Assembly: GCA_907163375.1 (NCBI GenBank)
Contig: CAJQUW010003653.1
Location: forward strand, 62,001-126,000
Length of the DNA: 64,000 nt
From: Prostheceraeus crozeri
Taxonomy: Eukaryota; Platyhelminthes; Polycladida; Euryleptidae
Direction of reading: 5' to 3'
This document shows, in pieces, positions 54,304-64,000 of the stretch (position 1 is the first letter of the stretch; each line of letters opens with the position of its first letter). The notes under the pieces are model-generated. The model was not told where the DNA came from, made no database searches, and saw only the letters and a list, made by a program, of their open reading frames with translations. The translations under genes and the position numbers were made by a program.

Positions 54304-55993
54304 TTAGAACGAATCACATTTAAATTGAGAATGTTGCAAACACAGGGGAGTCTGACAAATACAGCATAAGTATTTGGTCTTTCTGTCAACCTTTGACTTC
54401 CAACATTCAGAGCATCTGGCGCGCCTGGCTGAAGAGAGAGCTGGATGAGGATTTGACTCCACCCTGCTCTGTCTCAGCATTTGACGTCTGGAATTCCGGT
54501 AGTCAGCAGAAAGAATAATAGTTCCCAAAGAAATCAGAAATAGTCTCCGTCGATGACTTCTGCGTCGATTCTCCTCTGAAAATACCTCGCTGTAAAGAAC
54601 AAAGGCGTTAAGACAGGCAATGTCGACAATTGCAGAACACCGTGACGTGCCATCTTTTTGACTTGTATTTCACTGAGTAATTTCCAACCATTCTGTCCAT
54701 CACATCAACTTCGCCCTTCGTTTGGTTATAATAGTGAATAACATTTGGTAATTTTCTCGGATCGGATTCCTGAATGGATGAACACTTGTAAGCTGATGAC
54801 AAGACCATCACAACCTTGTTTTTCTTCGCCTTGTAGGAAACGAGTTGAATTGGATTGCGGTCACTTGTCGTAAACAGAAATTTGCTGGAATAGAGCTCTC
54901 TGCCTTGATGATTCCGCACTGCTTTTGGTATTTCTCTTCTCCATGTCTTTATTGTGCCCAGCAAAGTGAGATCACGCTTCTTTAGTTCTCTGGCTAAGGA
55001 GATGCTCGTGAAGAAATTATCTGTGGTGACATTTCTTCCTGATGGGACAGAATGAGTGGCCTGTAAAACTACATGTTCTCCCAAACCACGATCACCACGA
55101 TTGTTGACTGTGTCCTTTCCGGTATACATAGTTACATAAGAAACATAATAGGTTTCCGAATCAGCGAGAATCCAGAATTTCAGTCCATACTTAGCCGGTT
55201 TGCTTGGCATGTACTGGATGTATTGGCACCGGCCCTTGAAAAGATATAACTCTTCATCCACGGTAACGCATTCTCCATGGTTGTAACACTTTTGGCTGTT
55301 GGTGACTACGCCATCAATGAGTAAGCGAACAGCTGCAAGTCGATCATTTCGCAATCTTGTCATTCTTGTGGCCCTGATGTCGAATCTCATCATTCTTCGA
55401 ATTTCTTCAAACCGATTTATGGACATAGTTTCCCTAAATATGGCACGACCTGTCTCTTTATTCCATAACTCGCGCAACTCTTCATTCTTGCTTTTGAAAA
55501 CACCACGTAGAATACATAGACCTATGTACGCTTCCATTTCCGCCGATGAAATCGCCTTCTAGTCATTTCCCTTCACCCTTCGGCCCTCACGGTTTGTTTC
55601 AATAGCCATGGTGGATAGCATATCCTGATCGAAAATAACTTTGAAAGCAGATATATGGTCATGAATTCTCTGGGATGCGAAAGCAGTAATTCCGGGTCGT
55701 ATTTGCATAACATTTCCTGAATGCATTCTTCCAGTGGATGTAGGGTGTCCATCAGTCCAACTTTCTCTAGATGGCGATACGAAATTTCTAATTTCAGCCG
55801 CATGCAATTCACTGGCTTCGTCTTCGTCTTCACCTTCACTTTCTCCTTCTTCAACTTCATCGTTAGCGACAGGGAAGGCCATGATTTCTTCCTCGATGTC
55901 TGACACATTCTCCATTTCTCCTTCATCTTCGCTGCTTTCACTACTAGATTGAATTAAAACAGCAGCACGTTCAGCGGTCAACCGTCTCTTCAT
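54304..55993 (-). pseudogene. piggyBac transposase, two breaks
   Basis: The gene starts MKRRLTAERAAVLIQSSSES at 55993 with an acidic SEDEGE region. It continues through SSAEMEAYIGLCILRGVF, the catalytic TVDEELYLFKGRC, TTDNFFTS and KGEVDVMDRMVGNYS, and ends in the Cys-rich domain RARCSECWKSKVDRKTKYLC then CICQTPLCLQHSQF. It has an in-frame TAG shortly before SSAEMEAYIG (at about 55559-55561) and a frameshift near 54640, after which NAFVLYSEVFSEENRRR follows in another frame. All three catalytic Asp residues and the finger Cys/His residues are kept, so the copy died recently. Confidence 0.88.
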
Positions 55994-56149
55994 TACGACA
56001 ACTACGAAGGAAAGTGTAGTAAGCTATGATTCTACACACTTTCAGAGGCGTCGGTATGACGTAGTAGCATCTATCCATGAACAAATAGAAAGGGTCACTG
56101 AATCACTCGTCACTGAATCACTCAGAGTGTTAAATCTGCCATTTATAGG

Positions 56150-56577
56150 ACATACAAAGGCATTATATGAACGGGAGAAAATGCAAGTATTGTACATAAA
56201 TGGCTCTATCTTTTGAACCACTGGCTTGATTGATTTCATATTTGAACTACTGATGATGCAGGGCGAGAGCATCATTTCTTCTATTCATGCAACCCTAACA
56301 TTCTCAAAACTAAGAAAGTTAGTCAGCGCGCAAAAATTAGTAACTCGATAAAAATCAAGGTATTTTCTTAATTTTTATCGAGTTACTAATTTTTGCGCGC
56401 TGACTAACTTTCTTAGTTTTGAGAATGTTAGGGTTGCATGAATAGAAGAAATGATGCTCTCGCCCTGCATCATCAGTAGTTCAAATATGAAATCAATCAA
56501 GCCAGTGGTTCAAAAGATAGAGCCATTTATGTACAATACTTGCATTTTCTCCCGTTCATATAATGCATTTGCATGGC
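56150..56577. repeat. Large palindrome, ~206-bp arms, 15-bp spacer
   Basis: The arms 56150-56355 and 56371-56577 are inverted copies that are perfect over most of their length; a few mismatches lie only at the outer edge. The centre is AAAAAT, a 15-base spacer and ATTTTT. Frames in the two arms encode the same 42 residues, as expected of an inverted duplication. It lies between the piggyBac's right terminus and the transposase start. Confidence 0.9.
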
Positions 56578-57817
56578 CTACAGACACGAGTCCTTCTCTC
56601 TCCAGTTGTCCATGGATATATATCTCTATCTATCAGGCAGTCAGCGCATTGCTTGTTTGTTATTGAGGCACAGCAGGAAGTTGTAGCAATCGATGCCACA
56701 CACTCACACAATGCATACACGCACGCATTCAGCAAGATATTGCAGCAAAGACAGTTTATTTTAATAACAGTCATGTAGATTTGGGTCTCAGGGACCCATT
56801 CATGCAGTAACGAAAACATGCCTGAAAAACAGTTTTCGTTTTAGACACATTAATTAACTCATACACGTTTGGATAGGTATAGCTAAATGAGACAAAGTCA
56901 TGAAATCAAAAGGCATTCGGTTAAATACTTTCAGTGTAGCACACGTTTATATCTTGTGTTGGATCTCACAGACCCACTCATGCAGTCTAGTGTTAAGCTA
57001 CCGAAATAGGACACATGTTGCAAGTGTGATCGTCTCAGGATCCAAATACACAATGAACAGGATGATTATGAAAGGGGTTGATGAAGTCGCTAGCATCTTG
57101 CTTCAGCATCTACAGACAAACGAGTTGAAGGAGGATCTTGTCGTGTTCAGAGATAATTGCAAAGGACAGAACAAAAATTGGACCATCATGTCGTTATGGT
57201 ACAATCTGGTGAAAGAAAAGAAGTTCCGAAGCATTACACACGTCTTCCTTGTGACAGGTCACACGCATTTGCCATGTGATCGGGACTTCGGTCACATAGA
57301 AAAAGCAAGCCGAAGAAAAAAACACGTGTACTGCCCTCAGAAGTGGGCAGTACTTATCGCATCCATCAACAAGTTCAAAGTAAATATGCTGACTGTGAAT
57401 GACTTCAAGAAGATGTCCAAACTTCCAATAAAGCGGCCAACGCGGACTATCGATGGACAGAAGCTGGAATTCTCCAAGGCTCAAGTTTTCCGCTTCGATG
57501 ATGAACATCCCGGGAAGATGCTGCTGAAAGTCTCACTCAGTGGTCTATTCAACGAAGCCTTGATTGAGCCTGCAACAAGAGGCATTAGAACACGATTATA
57601 CACAGTTCCTTGCAAAAACAATGAGTGTGTTACAGTCAAGCAGTCAAAATTGCGTGATGTACTCAGTCTTCTGCCATACATTCCTCCTGTGTCGCATAAT
57701 TTCTATCAGCAACGATGGACACTGATGTTTACGTGGAAGACATGGATGAGGATGGACATTAACATCACCGCATATGTAAATGTAGCCAGTACATGTAGGC
57801 CTACATGTACAAAGTAA

Positions 57818-58340
57818 GACATTTTAATAGTCAGATTTGAAAATGACAGTCTGTTTTTTACAAATTACGAGTCATGCATGCGTTTCATATTAAACCGTTT
57901 AAATCAACTTATTTTTTCCCGTTTTTTGTCTTGTATTGTTCTAACATTACACATGCAGTAGTTTTGTGCGTAGGCCTATACTAACGACATTTTAAAATTA
58001 GACCTACAGTAGAGATGACTTGCTTGATGCTTGCAGTTTAAGAATGAAATGAACTTCATAGTTTCCTAATTGTGGAATCATTTTCAATTTTGTGTTCAAT
58101 ATTTTAATGCCGTTTTTGTGAAAGGGGATGTGCTAAGACGGGATTATTTCGATAGTACCGGTATAGGGCCTAAATGCAATGTAATCCAAATTAAACGAAT
58201 TGGTTTAATCAGAGTTGCACAAATATGTAAATACAAAATTCTATTTGATGCGCATAAATGCAATTTACAGTATATACTTGCTGAAATGGCTAAAAAGGAA
58301 GATACTAAATTTCAACATTTTATTGTTCCAAATGTTTGCA
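57818..58340. other. 3' part of the transposon, no further gene
   Basis: AT-rich DNA downstream of the transposase-like gene. The 91-residue frame at 58070 has no recognisable features. Confidence 0.4.
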
Positions 58341-58633
58341 CGTAAAAGGGGATAAGCCACAAAAATACAGTTGCAAGTGTACATTGGGATTCCTGTACAA
58401 GTCAATCTGCTGAATCAATTGCTTCGGTACTTTGTCATTATGTAATTGATACGTATGGCATTATATTCTCAAACTACCAGGAGATAAGTTTGCATACCTT
58501 TTGCACAGTGTTATGTCAAAAACTTTAAACTACTCTCCTGTAAAATTAGGTAAGTGTGGCTTATCCTCTTTTACGCCCAAGCCCTTCATATACTTAGTAG
58601 TGATCTTTATTTTCAATGAATAGAAAGCAAGCA

Positions 58634-58944
58634 TGCTATAATCCCAACCCTAGTAATAGAACAATGGTTCTGTTACTTCACACGTCCTTGTTTTTTCTGA
58701 TCAGCAAAATATCAACTTAAACAATACATGAATACATGATGAATTGTCATGTTCACAAATGTTCAGATTGATACAGATAAACAAAATACCAATAATGCCG
58801 GAACACAAGGAAAAAGTAAGTTAACAGAAATATTTACAAAAGGGAAGTTAAATGGGACACTCATGGTTGGCGGGAAATTCAAACGTTGGGATCATTTTCC
58901 AAATGACCCACGAGGTGAGCGGACGTACGGAGTTTCGGCTGTCA
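58634..58944 (-). repeat. 3' LTR of the Gypsy element
   Basis: Starts (plus strand) TGCTATAATCCCAACC and ends ...TTTCGGCTGTCA, giving TG...CA. It matches 63490-63808 over its length. The short frames inside are not genes. Confidence 0.8.
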
Positions 58945-59030
58945 CAACTCCTCCCCGTTTGGTTGAGGTTCGATCTTCTCCACGAGGTCCATCACCATTA
59001 GCAGATTCACCAAGTAGGATTGAGAACCGT

Positions 59031-60457
59031 TCAGGAGGTGTAGTCCCGAAGCCAGGAAGGCTGCTGACGCGGACGCGAACTGCGTCGCGGTGTGTTCTGG
59101 TGTGAAACCTGTGAAGTCTTTGTCTCCGAAAGACGAAAAGCAGGCGAGTGTGAGGAATCAATGGGTTCAGTAACAGATTCAGGCCCCAGCTGGGTTGGTG
59201 CAGAAGTGACGTCCTCAGAAGGAGCTGAAACCTGGTCCTCCACTTGCTGTTGATCCGGAGAGCGAAGTTCAGGTCGAGGTTCAGCCGAAGTTGGTGCGGC
59301 GTGGAATTTGGCTACGAGTTGCGATGACTCAGGAGGGTCAGGTGGTGGTTGCTGCGTAGACATGGTGACGGTTATCTGATCGACATGCCGACTGATCAAT
59401 TATGTTGCACATTTAATTACCAATGCTATTCAGTAGCAAACACGGCACAACCGATTGTCATTACCTCGAACGCTGTCCTCGAAGTTCGACCATTAAGTTG
59501 TGACGGCGTCTTGCCAGTCGTAGCGTGTCTGGCATTCCGGTATTGCAGAATAAATAAATCAATAGCCTGCCATAACGCGTTCAAAGTGTCAGCAGCTTGA
59601 GCCTTGATGACTAGCTTCAAAGTTCCGACCAAGTTTTCCGCGAAGCCGTTGGACTGCGGGTGTCGTGACGCTGTGAACACTGAATGACATCCGATCGACT
59701 TCAGCCAACTCTGCAGACATTCTGATGTGAACTGGGTCCCATTGTCGCTGACTAGCACCTTAGGTACTCCTTCCCTCGCAAAGAATCGTCGTAAAGCCCA
59801 CTTGGTGAAGTCGGCCGTTGCATGAGCCGTTAAGAAGACCTCTTTGTACTTTGAGAAGGAGTCCTCTACCACAAGCGCGAAGTACTTGCCGAGAAAAGGC
59901 CCACAATAGTCTATATGGACACGCTGCATGCACTTATAAGTTACTGGCCAAGGAGTCCAGTTAACATGTGTCCTCGGTTTCACCTTGCACTGATCGCAGG
60001 ACTTGGCATAGTTCACTATATCTAAGTTCAAGGTCGGCCACCAACACATCATTCTTGCCAGGGACTTCATTTTATTACGACCTAAGTGACCCATATGCAA
60101 ATGACGTGAGAAGGCTTCACGACATGTAGGAGGAATAACAGCTTGTTCATTGTAGCGCAAGACACCATCCACGTCACTGGACCACTCGTTCCGTTTAGCG
60201 TACAGCACAGGGAAGCGTTTACGTGCAGTGTTGGACCATCCCTGTTTCAGGCCGGCTAGAACCGAACCATGAGCCAGCTTGGTCTCTGAAATCAGCTTGT
60301 TCCGATCGATCGGGAGAGGATTTACAAAATAGTTGCTTGACGGCGGTTCAGCACTAGCATGTCGAGAAAGGTAGTCAGCATAAGGCACTTGTTTCCCTGG
60401 ACGATGACAGATGGTGTAGTCGTACGCACTCAAGTCGATGGCCCATCTTTGCAACAT
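59031..60457 (-). pseudogene. Gypsy pol: end of RNase H, integrase and C-terminal tail
   Basis: The region starts with the RNase H end (LQRWAIDLSAYDYTICHRPG, YADYLSRH). The integrase zinc finger follows (HLHMGHLGRNKMKSLARM, then CDQCK), then the core with VHIDYCGPFLG, VSDNGTQFTS and NGFAENLVGTLK. The tail is Pro-rich and ends PRRSSRPRQQPSWLRDY, the usual end of Gypsy polyproteins. This part is broken. Confidence 0.85.
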
Positions 60458-62061
60458 GGCTGATGTCGCCTTGCCAACAGAAGCCGAAGGGTTGAAAATG
60501 TATTGCAGGGCGAGATGGTCAGTGTAGATGTGAAACTTCTGCCCGTATAGAAATTTGTGTAGCCGCCGTACTGCCCAGATGATCGCTAGGGCCTCTCGCG
60601 TGTCTGCGCATAGTTACGTTCAGCCGCGGATAATGAGCGAGAGATGCATAGAACTGGATGGTCGTTCTGCTCCAACACAGCACCAAGTGCACGGTCTGAC
60701 GCGTCGACGTAGAGATGACACGGAACTCCAACTTGATAACTTTGAAGAACTTCTCCATTTACCACAGCATCTAGCAAAGACTGGTAGGCTTCGTTGGTCT
60801 CAGGCGTCCACCCGAAGTTGTCACTGGTCAACATGTCGAACAGTGGTTGGGCTCTAGCAGCGAAGTTGCGCACAAACCTGGCGTAGTACTGGATAAATCC
60901 AAGGAATGACTGCAGCTGCTTCGGGTCTTCAGGCTTAGGAGCGTTCTGTACTGTCTTAATTCGATCGATGTTCGGATGAATACCGGATCCGTCGATGCTG
61001 TAGCCGAGGTACTGAAGACTTGAAACTCGGAAGACAGACTTTCTTGCATTAATCTGGATGTTCTTGTCACTCAATAACTGTAATAAGCGATAGAGTCTGG
61101 CGTTGTGTTCGACTTTGTCCTTGACGAAAACGATGATGTCGTCTTGGTAGGATCTGGTACCAGTCAGTTCTTTAATGATGTCATCAATTACCCTTTGGAA
61201 GATGCCGGGAGATATCGTTAGACCAAAAGGTATAAATTGATACTGATACAGACCCCAAGGCGTGTGTATCGTCGTGAACACTTTGGATTCTTGATCCAGC
61301 GGAACTTGCAAGAAGGCGTTCGTGAGATCAAGTTTGGAGAAAACCTTACAGCCCGTCAAACCTTGAAACATGTCTTCTACTTCCAGCGTCGTGTTTGCCG
61401 TTTGTTTGAGGTAGGGATTTACCGCAACCCTGATATCGCCGCAAATCCTCGGACGTCCATCTGCTTTCAACGGTGTCACAATCGGAGTGGCCCATGAACT
61501 GTACTGGACGGGAAGTAAGATACCTCTTTGGACGAGTTCTTCGATGTTGTGTCGTACCGGATCACGAAGACCGAAGGGTATTGGTCTAGCTTTTCGAAAA
61601 ATTGGCTCACATGCGACTTCTAGCTTTACTGGATCGATGTTCATGCCGCCGTTGTTATCAGCACACTTGTGGATAAGAACTGCAATATCTAGTGGCAGCG
61701 AGTCGGGTGTCATTGTGAGGAACATTGAAATAGAGTACTGAAGAGCGTCCATCCCATCCAATCCGAGTACAGTGGGGCCGTGATCAGTGATGATCAAGTT
61801 GAGTACCGCTTTGTAGACCGTTGACCGTGTTGAGTCAGTGACTGGTACTTCTGCTTCTCCGACCACTTTGTGAGTATGACCGGTGATGCCATACATACGC
61901 TTGTTGGGGTGTTGAAACGGCTTAGCAAACAATTGTTGGTAGTGCTGAGCGGACATGAAAGAGACGGGACTACCAGTGTCGAACACGAAGTCTGTAGCCT
62001 TGCCGTTGTCGAAGGTTAGCCGTTTGAAGATGTGCTTCATGACCTTCCTTGGAGCAGACAC
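60458..62061 (-). pseudogene. Gypsy pol: protease, reverse transcriptase, RNase H start
   Basis: The order is protease (FVFDTGSPVSFMSAQHYQQL), reverse transcriptase (WATPIVTPLKADGRPRICGD, SKLDLTNAFLQVPLD, and YQDDIIVFV at the catalytic site, LQSFLGFIQYYARF in the thumb) and the start of RNase H (CHLYVDASDRALGAVLEQ). A long open frame covers most of it; pol as a whole is broken. Confidence 0.9.
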
Positions 62062-63021
62062 AAGGTAGCAAGGGTAGTCGTCATCGATTGCTTGTCCTAA
62101 GGTGTTGTCGTAGTTCTCCGGGTTAGGGACGAAGGTCGGTGCGCAGTCTGTCGAGTAGGCAGGAGCCGAAGTCGAAACGTAGTTAGCGGTAGTGGGTTTA
62201 ACAGTGGTAGTGGCTGCAAACTGGGCCGATGGTGGGCCGCTGCGGCAAACCTTCGCAATGTGTCTGGTCTTGTTACACTTTCGGCAGCGAGCACGAAGAA
62301 ACTTACAACTTCTCCGAGGATGTGGTCCCCCACAACAATCGCACGTGTTGCAGGTTGCTGTCGGTTTTGACTGGAACGACTGTCTGTTGTCTCAATGAAA
62401 CTGTTGTTGACTCTGCTTAAACTGTGCCCCAGGCTTGTGGGAATGCGCCGAGCGAGAGTCGCGGTGACGCCGTTGTTTGAAATTTGTCAGATGCACTTGA
62501 GAAACTTGCTCTGAGAGTGCGTTGCTTACGTCATCCCACCGTTCCAAAATTGACTTGGCTTTATCGAAAGTGAAAGCTGGTTCATTCAGCAGCTTCTTCT
62601 GAATCTCTGGCTGATTGATGCCGGCCACGATGCGATCTCGCAGTTGAGTTTGCAATTCTTTGCCGAAGTTACACTTGGAGACTTGTTCGGTTAGTCGAAG
62701 AAGAAAGTTCCGTAAACCTTCGTTGGCTTGTCGAGACAGGTTGTGGAATTGGGCCCTCTCCATCGGTTTGAAGTGGACGGGGCGAAGGTGGCGTATTAGC
62801 ATGGCTTTGAGGTCTGCAACTGTTTTCTTCGACAGGTCATCCGGGTAGGCTAGACGCTTGAGGTCGTATCCTTCCTTCCCTATGAGCGTGAAGTAGTACG
62901 AAATTCGATTCGTGTCGTCAATTGCCGGATTCGTATTGGTGTAGTACTTGAACCGTTCGTGCCAGTTGTCGATACCTGCCGGATCGGAGATATTCAGGGG
63001 CTCGATGCCACGTAGATCCAT
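62062..63021 (-). pseudogene. Gypsy gag with nucleocapsid-like region
   Basis: The frame starting MDLRGIEPLNISDPAGIDNW at 63021 encodes a capsid-type gag with RISYYFTLIGKEGYDLKRL, then LKAMLIRHLRPVHFKPMERA and AQFHNLSRQANEGLRNFLLR. Cys- and His-rich zinc-knuckle-like stretches lie at about 62240-62360. Gag and pol being in different frames or separated is common in the family. Counted as broken for the purposes of this annotation. Confidence 0.8.
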
Positions 63022-63244
63022 ACTGTGACCTGAATCTGAAACTTACGGCCTTAATTCTTACGAGAAAACAGAGGTAGAGACAGTGGAAGTGAAAAAAACA
63101 GAGAGTTGGAAACTTATTCGTGTGAAGAATTGGACCCGAAGGCTTGAAGGACTGACGGCTCTCAGGCGAGCTGTGCGTCAGTTAGAGCAAAGTCTGAAGA
63201 TTGCTGACGTGAAAGGGTGAATGTAGATTAGCCTTTCCTTCGTA

Positions 63245-63448
63245 CTGACAGGTACTTCGAGCTTTACAGCTCAACAACCCTCTGAGCTCAAAAGCTCCTC
63301 GTCAATTCCACGAAGCTCTAACAGAGCGGGCCACCTGAGCTCGAAAGCTCCACGACTATCCCACACGAGCTTTTACAAGCTCTCAGAGCTCTAACTGAGC
63401 GGGCCACCTGAGCTCGAAAGCTCCACGTCAATTCCGCGCTCTGGAAGA
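63245..63448 (-). repeat. Cluster of AGCT-centred hairpins in the Gypsy leader
   Basis: Between the 5' LTR and gag, words such as GAGCTCGAAAGCTC (twice), GAGCTCAAAAGCTC, GAGCTTTTACAAGCTC, GAGCTTTACAGCTC, GCTCTAACAGAGC and GCTCTGGAAGAGC occur in a ~200-bp run, partly as tandem ~110-bp repeats with GCGGGCCACCTGAGCTCGA. Each can fold into a short stem-loop. Confidence 0.8.
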
Positions 63449-63489
63449 GCGTATGTTCCAACCGACAATGGCTGCTTTAGCGACGCCAA

Positions 63490-63808
63490 TGTTTTAGTCC
63501 CAACTCTAGTAATAGAACAATGGTTCTGTTACTTCACACGTTCGTGTTTATTCTGATCAAAACATCAGCTTAAATAGCACATGAATACATGATGAATTGT
63601 CATGTTCACAAATGTTCAAATTAACACAGACAAACAAAATAACAATAATGCCGGAACACAAGGAAAAAGTAAGTTAACAGAAAAATTTACAAAAAGGAAG
63701 TTAAATGGGATCAAAGTCAAAACACTCATGGTTGGCGGGAAATTCAAACGTTGGGATCATTTTCCAAATGACGCACGAGGTGAGCGGACGTACGGAAATT
63801 CCGCTGTT
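63490..63808 (-). repeat. 5' LTR of the Gypsy element
   Basis: Starts (plus strand) TGTTTTAGTCCCAACTC and is co-linear with the other LTR. It carries a ~12-bp insertion relative to it near 63712. The outer end is less clear than the inner one. Confidence 0.75.
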
Positions 63809-64000
63809 CTTTTAAAACCTTTTGTCTGTTCTTTAAATATTTGAAATTGTAATTCAAATAATAGATTGACATTTATACAAGGATTATTGTTATTATCAAA
63901 ACATTTTTTTTCAAATCCTCATGATTTCGTCGAATAAGAAGAACTAGATGATACGGGCGAATAAAATTTTTCTAAATTTGCCTTTTCTATTTTTTTCTTT
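63809..64000 (-). pseudogene. Fragment of a second Polinton-family element
   Basis: The reverse complement of this edge reads like 32573-32775: ATTCGCCCGTATCATC, GTTCTTCTTATTCGACGA, GATTTGAAAA, ATGTTTTGATAATAA, GAACAGACAAAAGGTTT. It is the start of the same unknown plus-strand gene of the Polinton, clearly diverged from it. The rest lies beyond the window, and the Gypsy LTR abuts it on the left. Fossil; its state cannot be judged from this piece. Confidence 0.75.

Larger units (their letters stand above)
54050..56992 (-). mobile_element. piggyBac element (2,943 bp) inside the transposon
   Basis: TTAA flanks both ends (54046-54049, 56993-56996). The termini are CCCTAGAATGCATGA and, reversed, CACTAGACTGCATGA. 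Subterminal palindromes TGGGTCTCTGAGACCC (54107), TGGGTCTCAGGGACCCA (about 56775) and a degenerate ATCTCACAGACCCA near the right tip are probable binding sites. It holds one transposase gene and a large palindrome. Confidence 0.88.
53995..57817 (+). pseudogene. Transposase-like gene with DNCxGQNKN motif, interrupted
   Basis: On the left of the piggyBac, after a CTATTTCAG acceptor, the frame reads DFYRRTFCSDFNIGF. On the right it continues KLPK, a stop, then DTCCKCDRL. Removing the piggyBac and one TTAA joins these in one frame. After about 57050 another frame encodes GVDEVASILLQHL, VVFRDNCKGQNKNWTIMSLW, THVFLVTGHTHLPCDRDFGH and on to a basic C-terminus. This FNxxF-KPK-DTC-CD ... DNCGGQNKN ... 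CDRDF order is familiar from many invertebrate transposon-derived proteins with a DDE-like core (DUF7869-type, as I recall). There is an in-frame stop, a frame change and probably a deletion between the two halves, so it is dead. The family assignment is tentative. Confidence 0.6.
53660..58588 (+). mobile_element. DNA transposon of unassigned family, split by a piggyBac
   Basis: Ends TGAAGGGCTTGGGCGTAAAA and its inverse near 58570-58588 are flanked by TA. Subterminal copies of AAGGGGATAAGCCACA occur at about 53680, 53818, 53840, 58345 and, inverted, at 58552-58570. The transposase-like gene is on the plus strand. The piggyBac at 54050-56992 lies within it. Confidence 0.75.
58634..63808 (-). 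mobile_element. Ty3/Gypsy LTR retrotransposon, nearly full length
   Basis: Two direct LTRs of about 311-319 bp (58634-58944, 63490-63808) flank gag and pol on the minus strand. They differ at roughly two dozen positions by eye (about 7-8%), so the insertion is not recent. Gag, nucleocapsid-like Cys-His region, protease, reverse transcriptase, RNase H and integrase occur in the Gypsy order. It looks structurally complete, with about three or four breaks in coding. I could not see a clear target duplication, and the outer LTR ends are set by eye. Confidence 0.88.

Noticed and set aside
56042-56666. Two frames with an identical 42-residue start
   Set aside because: They arise from the two arms of the palindrome and are not related genes.
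58749-63844. Matching frames starting MFTNVQI at both ends of the Gypsy element
   Set aside because: They are read from the two LTRs; the repeat explains the match.
1-64000. tRNA and rRNA genes
   Set aside because: No cloverleaf with A and B box promoter words and no conserved rRNA words were seen on either strand, within the limits of reading by eye.

Overview
This is a repeat-dominated stretch of an animal genome, probably from a marine invertebrate. The grounds are spliceosomal introns (GTAAGT...TTTACAG), AT-rich DNA with scattered TAGGCCTA/TACATGTA words, and a mix of Tc1/mariner, piggyBac, hAT, Penelope-like, LINE, Ty3/Gypsy and Polinton elements. Only one exon (52.25-52.66 kb) looks like an ordinary host gene. 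Nearly everything else is mobile DNA, much of it nested.

Layout. 0-2.1 kb holds degenerate repeats, including a ~320-bp tandem repeat. 2.9-3.8 kb is a decayed Penelope-like end. 4.33-6.13 kb is a complete Tc1 element whose transposase has one intron. 6.5-7.1 kb is an inverted relative of 47.75-48.5 kb, with a conserved splice donor. 9.9-10.4 kb is a GIY-YIG fragment between inverted repeats. 11.1-11.5 kb is a 63-bp minisatellite, abutting a piggyBac transposase gene (11.55-13.36 kb) whose element ends at TTAA at 14.04 kb.

14.05-50.8 kb is a set of nested insertions in a small tandem array with a ~730-bp unit, here called X-Y-Z. With the insertions removed it reads Z-X-Y-Z-X-Y-Z. Comparing copies gives empty sites for three insertions: the piggyBac at 14.04 kb, a 9.1-kb CCC...GGG element (14574-23701), and a 25.8-kb element (24224-50052) with CCCGGCCAACA termini and GCTACGTAGC-rich ends. 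The 9.1-kb element carries a probable BEN-domain gene, a Tc1-in-Tc1 pair, a piggyBac MITE and a deleted piggyBac. The 25.8-kb element contains a hAT-type element (24801-44572), and inside that lies a Polinton/Maverick (24929-42575) with AG...CT termini and a perfect 6-bp target duplication. The hAT interior also carries the 3' end of a LINE with a restriction-like endonuclease.

50.9-51.7 kb is a 5'-truncated LINE. 53.66-58.59 kb is a TIR-bearing DNA transposon of an unassigned transposase family, split by a piggyBac (54050-56992) that contains a ~206-bp-arm palindrome. 58.63-63.8 kb is a Ty3/Gypsy element on the minus strand. The last 190 bases come from a second, related Polinton.

The Polinton carries the usual set: protein-primed polymerase, integrase, adenain-like protease, packaging ATPase, major and minor capsid proteins. 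It is broken in roughly ten places, although its terminal repeats differ by only about 1%. Its most unusual traits are an integrase ORF with an N-terminal parvovirus-type phospholipase A2 domain, a fibre-like coiled-coil ORF, and dozens of tiny trinucleotide-loop hairpins, often in pairs, in both coding and noncoding DNA. All comparisons were made by eye, without database searches.
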